Shown: one piece after another, positions 43,481 through 54,782 of the stretch | Numbering within the stretch: the first letter of the stretch is position 1 | Layout: every line of letters starts with the position of its first letter | NCBI GenBank assembly: GCA_022410635.1 | Contig: JAJVDF010000343.1 | Coordinates: 523,926 to 587,925 of the forward strand | Source: Tretioscincus oriximinensis | Lineage: Eukaryota; Chordata; Lepidosauria; Squamata; Gymnophthalmidae | Length of the DNA: 64,000 nt | Reading direction: 5' to 3' | Made by a program: the position numbers and the translations under genes | Notes under the pieces: generated by a model | Database searches by the model: none | What the model was told of the DNA's origin: nothing | The model's input: the letters and a program-made list of their open reading frames with translations, nothing else

Positions 43481-43909
43481 ATGGAAATGATTCACTGGCT
43501 ATAATCCTGGCCACAAAAGCCTTGGAAAAGCTCTGGGCTGCCCTTATCTTGCACTGGCAAAAGAGAAGCTTTGCGAAGAGAGAGAAAACAGAGATTTGTT
43601 AATCTGCTAGACTTCCACAGGGCTTGAACAAACATCCAGAGGCTGAAAAGATTAGTCAGCTCTGGGCTACTTAGTACAGAGCCATGTTCATTTTGGATTA
43701 TTGGGGTATTGTGATTTCTAATTGTTTCCATTTTAATTATCTTGTATTGTTTTAAAAACTGGCACACGCTTGATTTTTGTGAGGTTTTATTGTACAATTG
43801 GCCTCTTTCCCCACCACCCTGGAAGGGCAAAAAGGCTTGAAAGCAGCAACTGTTGTAATGCGTGTACTTGGTTTTATACTTGCACAGTTTTAGGAGAAGT
43901 TTAGATTAT
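43481..43909. other. Intron, no gene recognised
   Basis: No exon or repeat recognised. Confidence 0.35.
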
Positions 43910-44340
43910 TTGTATCTATTTTGTTTTATTTCCATTCCTATAATACTCTATTGCTGAAATTCTCAGAGTGGTCAACAATAAAAAGGAAAATAACACATTA
44001 AAATAACAATATCTGAAATTAGGGAAGGGAGTGCTGGTTTTTCAGCCACTGGTCAAGTTAAAGTGGTGCATCTTCAAGTGTTTTCTGAATGCTACGGAGA
44101 GTGCCGGATCTTGGTTTCCCACCTCTTGCCTCTGAGAGAGGTGGTACAGTCAGTAGGTGGTGCTGTCAAGGCCTCTCCTGCAGATCTTAAGGCATGGACA
44201 GGTTGATATGGAAGAAAGCCTCCTTTTAGATATTTGGAGGCCAAGTTATCTAGGGTCTTAAATGTCAGAGTGAAGTGAATGCCTTGAATTGGGCTCAGTA
44301 GCAAATTGGCAGCCATGCTGCTCTTTCAAGACCGGTGTGA
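43910..44340. repeat. Unclassified interspersed repeat
   Basis: AGTGGTCAACAATAAAAAGG, GGACAGGTTGATATGGAAGA, ATGCCTTGAATTGGGCTCAG and CTCTTTCAAGACCGG. Collinear with 56215-56700. Confidence 0.55.
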
Positions 44341-44629
44341 TATGTGTCCTTGGCAACTGTTCTTGGCCACAGTCTAGCTGATCACAATTTGCTTCAAATG
44401 AGATCTTATGATCACAATTTGCTTTTAATGAGGGTCATGTTTTGCTTTTAATCAAACCTGAGGTCTTCCAGTGCAGCAAAGTTCATTTCTGCTTGTTCTG
44501 GAGATTTTCTCTTCCTGATAGAGTATCCACACACAATGTTTTCCCTGAGTCCATCCATGGTAGACAGCAGTTCCGTGGCCTGAAGCCAGAAGGAGCCACC
44601 ACAGCTAGTCAATACTGGGTGTGTTTTGG
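44341..44629. other. Intron, no gene recognised
   Basis: Includes a short duplicated phrase (GATCACAATTTGCTT, twice near 44380-44425). Confidence 0.35.
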
Positions 44630-45225
44630 GCATGAATGGCTCACGAAATGGCCTCTCACCTGGGAGATGGGGTTTTGAAGCCCTGTGTCGGAGGTGGAGA
44701 GCGATGAGCACCTTCTCCTAGCCTGTAGCTCTATCCGACTCAGCTATTCGAAAGCAACAATTGCAAGAAATTGCAGCTGACTGCAAGTAGATAGAATCAT
44801 AGAATCATAGAGTTGGAAGGGACCTCCAGGGTCATAGAGTTCCAACCCCCTGCTCGATGCAGGATTCATTAAACCATCCCAGACAGATGATTGTCCAGTC
44901 TCTGTTTGAAGACTTCCAGAGAAGGCGAACTCACCACCTCCTGTGGCAACCTGTTCCACTGGTTTATCGCCCTGACTGTTGGAAAGTCTTTTCTGATATC
45001 TAATCTAAATCTCCTCCCTTGCAGTTTCATTCCCTCTGCTCTGTGACAGCCCTTCAGATATTTGTAAACAGTTACCAGGTCTCATGGGAACCACCACAGC
45101 CTAGTGGGGAAGATAGAATGTCAGCCTTCGGGCAAAATACCCTTGTAAGCCACTTCACTTTGAAAGGTGATAAAAGCGGGTATAAGAACCCAGTTCTTCT
45201 TCTTCTTCCTACTCCTCTTCTTCTT
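44630..45225 (+). mobile_element. tRNA-derived SINE interrupted by a CR1-like insertion
   Basis: The head 44630-44791 (GGGGTTTTGAAGCCCTGTGT to CTGCAAGTAGATAG) resumes at about 45080 (CATGGGAACCACCACAGCCT) to GGTATAAGAACCCAG with a short TTC tail. The break falls inside the usual GTAGATACATGGG phrase. Confidence 0.8.
44792..45080 (-). mobile_element. CR1-like LINE 3' end nested in SINE
   Basis: GAATCATAGAATCATAGAGT, CCTCCAGGGTCATAGAG, GAACTCACCACCTCCTGTGG, CAACCTGTTCCACTGGTTTA, ending CAGTTACCAGGTCTC. Confidence 0.85.
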
Positions 45226-45517
45226 CTTGCTAGAAAGGGAATCCCATTGCTAACATGCACAGCAAGAAAGCTCTGGGACTCTAGAAAGAGAGGGTGAGCT
45301 AAGCTAGGCCNTATAATATGTTCTGGCTGTGCCATCCATACAGCAGCCTTGCACTGCTCTGGGAAGGGAATATGCATGGGGGAAGGTGTGCAGAGTCAGC
45401 TGTGTGGATTGCTAGAAATGGCATCCGCTCTATTGATACACATCGGAGAGGGGCAGTCCAGGCTTTCCTGTCCCTGCCTGAGAGGTGAATGTTTCCACCC
45501 CAAAACAAAATCCTTTC
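45226..45517. other. Intron, no gene recognised
   Basis: No exon or repeat recognised. N at 45311. Confidence 0.35.
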
Positions 45518-45960
45518 CTGGCTCCATTGGGACTGGAAAGTCTAGTTTCTGGAGGAGAAAAAGAAACAGTCCTCAATGCAAATCCTGTCTTCTATGCTCC
45601 TCAACTTTGACACGCCTTTCATCCTTTGCCGCCTGTTGTGCTTATTCCACTGACTGCTTTCTGTTGCTCAAGTTCCCATAATGCACTTCACAGGCTCCAA
45701 TGTCTGTCTGTCTATCTACCTGGGGTGCCTTGTAGCACCTTGTTCAAAGGCCAAAGGCAGTCTACATTCCTGGCTCCACTGAGGCTGGAAAGTCTGGTTT
45801 CTAGAGGAGAAAACAAACTCAGAATTTAATCCAAGCCTTGTCTCTTTTCCTCCTCAACTTTGACACCCATTTCCCCCTTCGCCAGTTGTTGTGCTCACTC
45901 CACTAACTGCTTTCCTTGGTTCAAGTTCCCATAATGCACTTTACAGGCTCCATTTTGGTT
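45518..45960. repeat. Direct duplication of about 185 bases, spaced 251 bases
   Basis: CTGGCTCCATTGGGACTGGA at 45519 recurs as CTGGCTCCACTGAGGCTGGA at 45771. Both are followed by CTCCTCAACTTTGACAC and AAGTTCCCATAATGCACTT. Confidence 0.75.
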
Positions 45961-46374
45961 CCACGGGACGTCACAGACCTGAATCACTTGGAAACAGCAA
46001 AGCTCGTGAAGCCTGCCTACCTCATCCTGCAAGGTATCACAGGAGGAAATGAATGCTTGAAATTCCTACATGAATTTTCATTGGAAAAGCAAAGGCACCC
46101 TCAAAGACTTCTGCAGGTGTCTCTCAGCACCCATTGATTTCCATAGAAAAGCTCCATGAAGTGAGGAATAGTTGTTTAATTGCTAACCACAGAGGCTATT
46201 GATTCTGATTAAAACGTGTGGCTTGCAATAAAGCAGCCATTGATTGGTGAAACCACAACAGCTAGGCTTGAAGAAGCCCATTTGATTCCACTCCATCAAC
46301 ACCTGTTCCATAAATACACGGCTGCTAGAGTCTTCAGCCATCTGTACATATAATAAAACACGTACCACAGAGTC
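45961..46374. other. Intron, no gene recognised
   Basis: No exon or repeat recognised. Confidence 0.35.
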
Positions 46375-46920
46375 TGGGGACTGGGTTCAAAACTTTGGTA
46401 GCCTCCAGAGACCCAATGACATAACGAAGGGAAGAAAGAAGGAAAGAAAGAGGGAAGGAAAGAGAAAAAAGAGGGGGAGGGCGGAAAGGAAGGTAAGGAA
46501 GAAGGAACAAAAGAAGAAACAAAAAAAAGAAGCTGCCCGTGAAAGAGGGATAAGAACATAAGAAGAGCCATATTGAATGGGGCCAGGGCTCATCTAGTCC
46601 AGCATTCTGTGTTACACAGAGGCCTACCAGATGCATCTGGGCAGTCTGAAGAGAGGAAAGCAAAATATGCTGCTGTTCATGACTCCCTGCAAATGGAATC
46701 CCAGGAGTACTGCCTGTTGCTCCATCCCGGAGGCAGCATCCAGACATCCCTCCTAGAACCTCTTTATACCCTTGGTGTCCATATACCTGACTAGTCCTGT
46801 CTTGAAGCTATCCGTGGATGGGAGGGGGCAGATGGAGGCATGGATGGGAGCAAGGGGAAGGTGGAGCCAGAGCCCGTTGTATTACCTAAACGCAACAAGC
46901 TAATTCCGCTAGTTTCCAAT
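46375..46920. repeat. VNTR-bearing element remnant with one 39-bp unit, split by L2
   Basis: AAAACTTTGGTAGCCTCCAG, AGACCCAATGACA, then a GGAA-rich stretch (46425-46540), an L2-like insertion, and the tail GGAGGCATGGATGGGAGCAA (46818-46915), ending CAAGCTAATTCCGCTAG as at 37820. Confidence 0.6.
46552..46817 (-). mobile_element. L2-like LINE 3' end
   Basis: GATAAGAACATAAGAAGAGC, CTCATCTAGTCCAGCATTCT, TCCCTGCAAATGGAATCCCA and CCTGTCTTGAAGCTATCC. Confidence 0.8.
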
Positions 46921-47646
46921 AAAACACAACCTGTGTTTTTGCCGTTCTGAAAGCATTTGCTTTATGGCATAAGCAGTCTATAGCTGCTTGATGGGGCTAA
47001 ANGAATTGCAGACCATTAGGCTCTGAGCCTCTTCCACCTAGGTGGAGTGGGCAGCGTGAGATGGTACAAANGTTAGCGCTAAAGTGCTGAAGGTAATTCT
47101 TTCAGTGGAAGGAAATGTTTTCTGGTTGCCCCTAGGAGTTGGAGATTTCTGTCTCTTGGGTGCACCTTACAAAGGCACTGCTTCATTTGGTGACTCCCCC
47201 AGCGCTGAGTTTTTGTCTGTTTCTTTTTAATGATTTCAAAGGTCTTCCTCACTNCCTTGGAAAAATTCCCTGATTGCATGTAGAAAACCATTTCTTCCAG
47301 GCCTCTGGAACCAGGACCAATTCCAAGAGCAATTATTTCAGGCACAAATGGCAAACAGGACCCTTGACTCCTCTGGGCAGAATCCTCTGGGCAAGTAATG
47401 CTAGCTTACAAGGATATGAAACTGTTTCTCAAAACTGTCAAAACACCAGGATAGCTTATAAGGTTCTGTAGGTTCAATGAGGCTGGTGGAAGGTTTCTAT
47501 TCAATGGAGATTTTGGAGTCTTTTTTAAAAAAAATCAAAGTAGCAAGAAAGCTACTAAAATCCAACTACTGATTATCTTAGTTTCTATTTGTGACATTTA
47601 AAATATGACCTTGAAATAGCTTGCAAAGAATAATGAAAACTAAAAT
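46921..47646. other. Intron, no gene recognised
   Basis: No exon or repeat recognised. N at three positions. Confidence 0.35.
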
Positions 47647-47735
47647 GTCTACCTACCTACCTACCTACCTACCTACCTACTTACCTACGGCATCCTGCAG
47701 CACCTTGTTCAAAGGCCAAAGGAAAGAAATATGTC
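47647..47735. repeat. (ACCT)n with CACCTTGTTCAAAGGCCAAAGG block
   Basis: CTACCTACCTACCTACCTAC then GCAGCACCTTGTTCAAAGGC. The same join of a tetranucleotide run to this block is at 45705-45760. Confidence 0.7.
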
Positions 47736-47847
47736 TTTCCAGACAAATAAATGCATACAAAGAGTGTGTTATGAACATGGCACTCCTTTTCCCAACCTGA
47801 AGTCTTTAGACAAATACCACATGTTTTTGTGGATAGGGCAACTTCGT

Positions 47848-48155
47848 AAGCAGGCACAGATAGTCAGTTGCTTTGGAATCCGCCTCTCGCCTGGGAGATG
47901 GGGTTTGGAAGCCCTGTGTGGGATGTGGGGAGGGGTGAGCATCTTCCACTANCCTGTAGCTGTAGCCAACCAGCTATTCAAAAGCAGGAACTGCAAGAAA
48001 TTGCAACTGACTGCAAGTAGATACATGGGAACCACCAGAGTCTGGTGGGGAAGATAGAATGTCAGCCTTCGGGCAAAATACCCTTGTAAGTCGCTTTGAG
48101 TCCCTTTGAAAGGTGAGAAAAAGCTGGGTATAAGAATCCAGTTCTTCTTCTTAAA
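47848..48155 (+). mobile_element. tRNA-derived SINE
   Basis: GCAGGCACAGATAGTCAGTT, GGGGTTTGGAAGCCCTGTG, AACTGCAAGAAATTGCAACT and GGTATAAGAATCCAG, with a minimal TTC tail. N at 47952. Confidence 0.8.
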
Positions 48156-48171
48156 ATGCTGTTGGCTGCCT

Positions 48172-48537
48172 CTATCTATCTATCTGTCTATCTGTCTNNN
48201 NNNNNNNNNNNNNNNNNNNNNNNNNNNNNNNNNNNNNNNNNNNNNNNNNNNNNNNNNNNNNNNNNNNNNNNNNNNNNNNNNNNNNNNNNNNNNNNNNNNN
48301 NNNNNNNNNNNNNNNNNNNNNNNNNNNNNNNNNNNNNNNNNNNNNNNNNNNNNNNNNNNNNNNNNNNNNNNNNNNNNNNNNNNNNNNNNNNNNNNNNNNN
48401 NNNNNNNNNNNNNNNNNNNNNNNNNNNNNNNNNNNNNNNNNNNNNNNNNNNNNNNNNNNNNNNNNNNNNNNNNNNNNNNNNNNNNNNNNNNNNNNNNNNN
48501 NNNNNNNNNNNNNNNNNNNNNNNNNNNNNNNNNNNNN

Positions 48538-48587
<50 letters not shown>

Positions 48588-48592
48588 ATCTA
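48172..48592. repeat. (ATCT)n array containing a 340-base assembly gap
   Basis: CTATCTATCTATCTGTCTAT, then N from 48198 to 48537, then CTATCTATCTATCTATCTAT. The true array length is unknown. Confidence 0.9.
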
Positions 48593-49409
48593 CCTAATTC
48601 CAATCCTGTATTTAAGTGCTTCAGGTTGGGACAAGGGGAACCAGATTCATATCGGTTGTCCATAAATTTCATGGATTTCACCATTTCATTTAACTCATTT
48701 TTATCTGTTCTTATGCTGACTTCGTATGATAGAGAAAAACAGTTGAGAAAGAGATAACAAGAGAGATAGGCAGGCAGGCAAACAAATAGGTAGATAAGTA
48801 GATAGATATGAAGATTTGTGACTATTGGCCCCCAGTGATAAAACATGAGTGCCTTTGGCCTAGGAAGAGAAGGGCATGGATGTCAACAGCTTTTGTGCAT
48901 GTTTGAGCACCTTTTTGTTAGAACATTTAAAGTCTGGAGCACTGCGAAATTGAACATAAAATCTTTTGCACCCAGAAGACACCTTCCTCACAAGCAACTC
49001 TTCAGCGGCTCCACTCTAAGGCCCTGAGACCCTTATCGCCTCCTCTCTCCAAATGAGGTGAGGAAGCGGGCTCCCTTGTTAGCAGAAATTGCCCTGTGTA
49101 ATCTGGTTGTTCCACTTCAGTTCCTGGCAACACACATCCAAAGCCTAAAGGGCATCCCTGTAATGCCAAAATCTCAAAGGATTAGAGAATCTCCGGGCTC
49201 CTTTGGTCTTGACAGGTTCACCTGCAATAAGGAGCTCAGGACAGGATTTCTCCTTCGGCATACCTGTGTGACACTTGGGTGCCTAAAGGAGCTTAAAGGA
49301 TTAGAGAGGCATTCTGCTCCTTTGCAATGTGGATGGAATTCAAATCTGAGCGGTGGATTCCTACCTCCTCTTCTGAGAAAAATAAATAAACACTTTGCAT
49401 ACAACAGAT
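48593..49409. other. Intron, no gene recognised
   Basis: Short AGGCAGGCAGGC and GTAGATAAGTAG runs lie near 48765-48810. No exon seen. Confidence 0.4.
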
Positions 49410-49522
49410 TATTGTTATTGTTGGGTGCTACCAAGTTGTGGCTGGTTCCTGGTCTGCTACATGGGTTCTCCATGAATACATCTAAGCAGTTTTCTTGGCA
49501 TCGTCGTCGTCATCGTCGTCAT

Positions 49523-49586
<64 letters not shown>

Positions 49587-50085
49587 CAGTGCCCCTTTCA
49601 CCGAAGCTTTTGTTGTTTTCTCCATAACAGATGCTCTGTGAAGTAGGTGGGGCTGAAGGAGTGGCTCAAATGGCTCAGTCCCTAAGGAATCCATCTCTCA
49701 TCTGGGATATGGGGCTTGGAAGCCCTGTGTGGTACGTGGGGAGGGATGAGCACCTTCCACTAGCCTGTAGCTCTAGCCAACCCAGCTATTCGAAAGCATG
49801 AATTGCAAGAAATTGCAACTGACTGCAAGTAGATACATGGGAACCACCATAGCCTGGTGGGGAAGATAGAATGGAAGCCTTCGGGCAAAATATATCCTTG
49901 TAAGCCGCTTTGAGTCCCTTTGAAAGGTGAGAAACGGGGTATAAGAACCCAGTTCCTCCTCTTCTTCTAAACAATGGTTGGCCCAAGATCACCCACCTGG
50001 CTTCACGGAGGACCATAAATAGAACCGGGAAACTACCACGTAAGAGTCCATCACTTTACCCACCCCAATCAAACTGACTCCCTAT
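49410..50085 (-). mobile_element. Sauria-type SINE with (ATC)n tail, split by a tRNA-derived SINE
   Basis: A GTTGGGTGCTACCAAGTTGT fragment, then (GTC)/(ATC)n at 49500-49587. The SINE pieces are 49588-49668 (GCTTTTGTTGTTTTCTCCAT, AAGTAGGTGGGGCTG) and 49968-50085 (TTGGCCCAAGATCACCCACC, AGAGTCCATCACTTTACCCA). Confidence 0.7.
49669..49967 (+). mobile_element. tRNA-derived SINE nested in Sauria-type SINE
   Basis: AATGGCTCAGTCCCTAAGGA, GGGGCTTGGAAGCCCTGTG, CTTTGAGTCCCTTTGAAAGG, GGTATAAGAACCCAG, and a very short tail. Confidence 0.8.
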
Positions 50086-50225
50086 AGTTATAGAAGTTAT
50101 AGAAGTGGTTTGTCATTTCCTGTTTCCAAAGAGAATCTGGGAATCAAACCGAAGACCCTCATATTTCTGGACAATTTTCTCTACCATTGAGATACAAAGA
50201 AATAGCTACTGTATGCCTGGGTCCA

Positions 50226-50720
50226 GAATGGACTTTTGTAGCACCTTAAAGACGAACAAGAAAAAGGTAAGCAACATGACCTTTCATAGACATGACTACT
50301 ACTTCTTTTNTAGATTACATTTACATTGTGCCCTATACCTGAAGGTCAGGGCAGATCTCAATTAAAAACCTGTAAAACAGATTAAAATAGAACAATCAGA
50401 AATAGAAAGAGAGGGAAATTGTTGGCCCAGCTTGAGTTGAGGGTAAACCAGACATCTGAATGTGTACAGCATAAATGAGATAATCAGGAGAGCTCAAACA
50501 GAAGATCTTAAGATCTTCTTTACATGTTGGGGAACCGCTGCCTAGCGACAGACTACATATAGCAAACTGGGTACTACAAATAACAACAGAAATGTAAATG
50601 TGGATGGAGGTACTTAGTTAGATCAATTACAGATCAAGTATCATTGTAAATCCTTCTCAGTGGAAGTGCCTGAGGGAAAGATGTGTAAACAGGTAGAAGT
50701 GTTGCAATTGCTTTTCTGCA
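50226..50720 (-). repeat. Reversed hairpin-core repeat split by another repeat fragment
   Basis: TAGCACCTTAAAGACGAACA, CATGACCTTTCATAGACATG (50230-50300), then ACATTGTGCCCTATACCTGA and neighbours (50320-50500), then CATATAGCAAACTGGGTACT and AATTACAGATCAAG. 54783-54980 shows the same order without the insert. Confidence 0.5.
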
Positions 50721-51034
50721 TTTGACGGATAATAGTTTGTGTTTTAAGGGGTTAGCATGAAACTTGCTCCTCTGAAAATTGGTGGTTATGAGCATAAATT
50801 ATTCAGTTGAACACATTTTTTTCCCAATGGAGAAAAAAAAAAACGGGTCCCTATATTTGTGTTTGGGGCTCAAATGTGAACACAAAACAAAACGAATCAG
50901 AGGTTAGGAGCGCAAGCTATTCANTTGAACAGTTCGTGTTCACAACCATTTTTCCAACGGAGAAAAATAAGTGGCTCTATTTATCAATGCATTTGAACAG
51001 GGATATAAAACAAAGCGAAACAAGAGAGAGAGAG
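50721..51034. repeat. Diverged tandem duplication of about 120 bases
   Basis: ATTCAGTTGAACACATTTTT, CCAATGGAG and ACAAAACAAAACGAA, then CTATTCANTTGAACAGTTCG, CCAACGGAG and ATAAAACAAAGCGAA. Confidence 0.45.
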
Positions 51035-51120
51035 AAAGGCTTCAAAAAGATCTAGGCAACCTGGAACAATGGGCCGAAACTAACAGAATGGCATTTAACA
51101 GAGAGAAAGGGCCAATCAAA
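51035..51120 (+). mobile_element. LINE reverse-transcriptase scrap
   Basis: The frame reads LQKDLGNLEQWAETNRMAFN, a block typical of CR1/L2-type reverse transcriptases just after the catalytic region. Nothing else of the LINE is attached. Confidence 0.6.
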
Positions 51121-51536
51121 AATGCACCAGCTCAGAGGGGATTGTCTTCCAGGATCCATGTGCCTAATTGACCCTTTTCTATCTTGGCCACAAAGATTGT
51201 GCCAACTCCCTTCCAGACTCTTACTTTAATTTTAAAAGAACAGTGGCTTACGCATAGCTTTTCTATCCTGCCATCCAAGGCAGCCTGCCTAAGGGCAAAT
51301 GTGTAGAATCCATTTTGTTGTTGCTTCAAAAGATGGTGCTTAGGGATTCTTTTGCATAACTGCAAAAACACCCACACTCCGGCTGCAGGCACATGGTGTT
51401 TTCTTAACTTGTTCTTGGTGCTGCGTTCCTATGTTTTCACAACCCAGCCATAGACGTTATGGATCTGGAAAAATGCAGATCTTCTGCATTTCTAATGCAG
51501 ATCTTTGCTAGCTGCACGGTGAAATGCCTGCGTCCT
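51121..51536. other. Intron, no gene recognised
   Basis: No exon or repeat recognised. Confidence 0.35.
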
Positions 51537-52600
51537 CCTTAAGAATGTAAGATAAGTCCTACTGAATGGGGCTGGAGCCCCTCTAGTCCAGCCTTCTGTC
51601 TCCCACAGTGACCCACCAGCTGTATCTGGGTAGTCTGAAGCAGGAGNAGGCAAAATATCCACCTATTCTTGACTCCCTGCAAATATTATTTCAGGAATCT
51701 TGTCTGTTGTTCCATCTCGGGGGCAGGATCAAGAGAGCCATCCTAATAGCTATTGATATCCTTGACTTCCAAGAACTTGTTTGGCACCATCTCTTCTGGA
51801 ACTGAGTTTCATAGACCAATGGCATCTGGTGAAATAAATACTTTCCTTTGTCTGTCCTAAGCAGGCATGGATAGCTCAGTCGCTTAGGAATCCATCTCTC
51901 ACCTGGGAGATGGGGNTTCGAAGCCCGGTGTGGGACGTGGGGAGGGGTGAGCACCTTCCACTAGCCTGTAGCTCTAGTCAACCCAGCTATTCGAAAGCAT
52001 GAATTGCAAGAAATTGCAACTGACTGCAAGTAGATACATGGGAACCACCACAGCCTGGTGGGGAAGATAGAATGGAAGCCTTCGGGCAAAATATATCCTT
52101 GTAAGCTGCTTTGAGTCCCTTTGAAAGGTGAGAAAAGCGGGGTATAAGAACCAAGTTGTTGTTTGTTGTTGTTGTTGTTGTTGTTGTTGCTCTTGCTCTT
52201 GCTCTTGTTGTTTTTCTTGTTCTTGTTCTTGCTCTTGTTGTTTTTCTTGTTCTTGTTGTTTTTCTTGTTCTTGCTCTTGTTGTTTTTCTTGTTGTTGTTG
52301 TTGTTGTTGTTGTTGTTNTTGTTCTTGTTCTTNTTCTTCTTCTTGTTGTTGTTGTTGTTCTTGTTCTTCTTCTTCTTCTTCTTCTTGTTCTTCTTGTTTT
52401 TCTTCTTGTTCTTCTTCTTGTTGTTCTTCTTGTTGTTCTTCTTGTTTTTCTTCTTGTTCTTCTTCTTCTTCTCATCCGTTTCAAGGAATGACCCCTGGTT
52501 TTAGGGTTGTGTGAAAGGGAAAATATTTTTCTCTATTCACCTTCTCCATCCCATGCACAGTTTTATAAACTTCAATCAGATCACATGTGCTGGATGATTC
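51537..52600 (-). mobile_element. L2-like LINE 3' end, split by a SINE
   Basis: 51537-51862 (CTCTAGTCCAGCCTTCTGTC to CTTTGTCTGTCCTAA) and 52474-52600 (ATCCGTTTCAAGGAATGACC, TTTTATAAACTTCAATCAGA) are adjacent in other copies (13200-13260). Confidence 0.75.
51863..52473 (+). mobile_element. tRNA-derived SINE with 310-base (TTG/TTC)n tail, nested in L2
   Basis: GCAGGCATGGATAGCTCAGT, CTTCGAAGCCCGGTGTGG, CTTTGAGTCCCTTTGAAAGG and GGTATAAGAACCAAG. The tail 52157-52473 mixes TTG, CTCTTG, TTTTTCTTG and TTC units. Confidence 0.85.
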
Positions 52601-53232
52601 CGGCTTTAGGGCATGATAGGAAATTTAGACCAGCAACCTGCAAAAACGCCCTGGTTGTTGAGAATCCATTTCCTGTGATTTTATTATTGTTATTTGTTGT
52701 GCAAGAGCCCGAGTCTCTAGCAGGAGGGCTATCAGGTGTCACAAAAATACAAAACACGGGCAGGCTTTTAATGGTGGGGAGGAGCCTGTGAATTTCCATT
52801 TCAGTGCTCCGCCACCCTGCCATCTCATTCTTCAGAGTGTGACGACTTCTCTCTTTTGACGCTCAGCAGGATGTGAAACATGCAGGCCACACAACCAAGG
52901 ACTAGGATAAAAGGTTACATTTTCTACAATGGTGTCTGTATTCAAAATATGTCTAAGTACAAAACAGTAATGGGGACTATTGTAGTTGCAACGAAAGAGA
53001 AGGCAATTGAGGGCTTTTTTTTTGCTCTTGCCTTCAGAGAAAGATTGCCAGGAATCCTTCCCATCCACTTGCTGGGGTGGTGGTTGATATTTCCTGCCTT
53101 TTGCATTTTCCCCAGGCTGAAACATTCCCGCTCCTAGTCCAGGAACAGGCAGTATGAAGGCTTTATTCTAGCATTTCTGTGTTCCACACAGAATGAGTGA
53201 AACCATGCCAGGGGATATGTAGAATGATGACG
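52601..53232. other. Intron, no gene recognised
   Basis: Oppositely oriented short frames have no domain. No repeat recognised. Confidence 0.4.
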
Positions 53233-53605
53233 ACAAAGAATAAGGATAAGAAGAAGGATAAGAAGAAGGAGAAAAGGAGAAGAAGGAGAAAAGGAAAAGG
53301 AGAAGAAGGAGAAAAGGAAAAGGAGGAGGAGGAAAAGGAAAAGGAGAAGGAGGAGGAGAAGGAGGAGGAGGAGAAGGAAGAGAAGAAGGAGAAGAAGAAG
53401 AACTGGGTTTTTATACCTAAGTCTTCTCACCCAAAGGTACTCAAAGTGGGTTCCAAGTTATGTTACATCCAAAGGCTTAACTGTATCTTCCTCACCACAT
53501 CGTGATGGTACCTATTTGTCTGACTGAAATTACTTGCTTTTGAACAACGTAGTTGGCTGAAGCTGAAACCAATGAAGGGCACTCATCTTCACATGATAAT
53601 GCACT
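53233..53605 (-). mobile_element. tRNA-derived SINE, older copy, with GGA/GAAAA tail
   Basis: The purine array 53233-53402, then TTTTTATACCTAAGTCTTCT, ATCTTCCTCACCACATCG, GTTGGCTGAAGCTGAAACC and AAGGGCACTCATC. Confidence 0.6.
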
Positions 53606-53674
53606 TTGCCTACTAACTGCTCTCATTTCTGCCCCAGTCAACATGTGGAAATACGTGCCTAATACATGTGCGTT

Positions 53675-53825
53675 GCAGCTACAGATATCTGAAGGGCTGT
53701 CACAGAGCAGAGGGATCAGTCCTATTCTCATTGGCACATGGAAAACCTAGCTGCAATGGGNTGAAACTGCAAGAAAGTAGATGTAGATGAGACATCAGAA
53801 GAAACGTTCTGATAGTCCTTCTTTA
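53675..53825 (+). mobile_element. CR1-like LINE 3' fragment
   Basis: AGATATCTGAAGGGCTGTCA, CAGAGCAGAGGGATCAGTCC and TATTCTCATTGGCACATGG. It stops before the tail. Confidence 0.65.
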
Positions 53826-54111
53826 ATCTGCTTTATGTTGGACAGGAAAAAGCAAAGGCTTCTATTTCCAGTGTACGTATAAGATATATACTGGAGCCAG
53901 GGAGGCATTACGCAAACCAGTGATCTGCTTAAAAAGAACAAAATGTACTTCACAGATGTTTATCTTTTCATTTTTGAAAGCTACAAACACACGAGCAGGT
54001 TTCCTTAGTAACATGGGTGTACAAAGTGGCTAATGGCGAATTTTAACAATTTTTAGGTATTTTATTCACCTTGTAACTGATATGGTCAATCAATAAAAAG
54101 TTTTTTTAAAA

Positions 54112-54725
54112 AGATAAGAACATAAGAGGAGCCATACCGGATCAGGCCACAGCCCATCAAGTCCAGCATTCTGTTTCAAACAGAGGCCCACCAGATGCAA
54201 CTGGGCAGTCTGAACAGAGGAAAGCAAAATCTTCACCTGTTCATGACTCCCTGTAAATGATATCTCAGGAGTCCTGCCTGTTCCTCCATCTCGGATGCAA
54301 CATCCAGACATCCATCCTAGGACCCATTTATACCCTTGGTGTCCATAAACCTGTCTAGTCCTGTCTTGAAACTATCCAAGCTGTTAGCTACCACAACCTC
54401 TTCAGGAAATAAATTCCACAGGCCAATGACCCTCTGTGTGAAAAAATACTTTCTACCCAGCAGTTTTAAGGAGGGCCCTCTGGCCCATTTTTTTCTCTAT
54501 TCACCCTGTCCACCCCATGCATGATTTTGTACACTTCAATCAGATCACCTCTCAAACGTTGCCTTTCGAGCCTGAAGAGGCCCAGACGTTGCAGCCTGAC
54601 TTCATAAGGGAGGAGCTCCAGTCCCTTGATCATTCTTGATCATTCTTTTCTGCACCTTCTCTAGTTCCACAATATCCCTCTTGAGATGTGGTGACCAGAA
54701 TTGAACACAGTCTTCTAAATGTTTT
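54112..54725 (-). mobile_element. L2-like LINE 3' end, longest reversed copy
   Basis: ATAAGAACATAAGAGGAGCC, CCCATCAAGTCCAGCATTCT, CTGTTAGCTACCACAACC, TTGCCTTTCGAGCCTGAAGA, CTCTTGAGATGTGGTGACC. It extends through the RT C-terminal region. Confidence 0.85.
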
Positions 54726-54782
54726 ACAGAAGTTCACTGATTTCTCAAATTTTGTTCAACATCACCATTACCTCAGGAAATT

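Noticed and set aside
49058..49627. 189-codon frame ending in poly-isoleucine
   Set aside because: It runs through a SINE-like fragment into an (ATC)n array; no domain.
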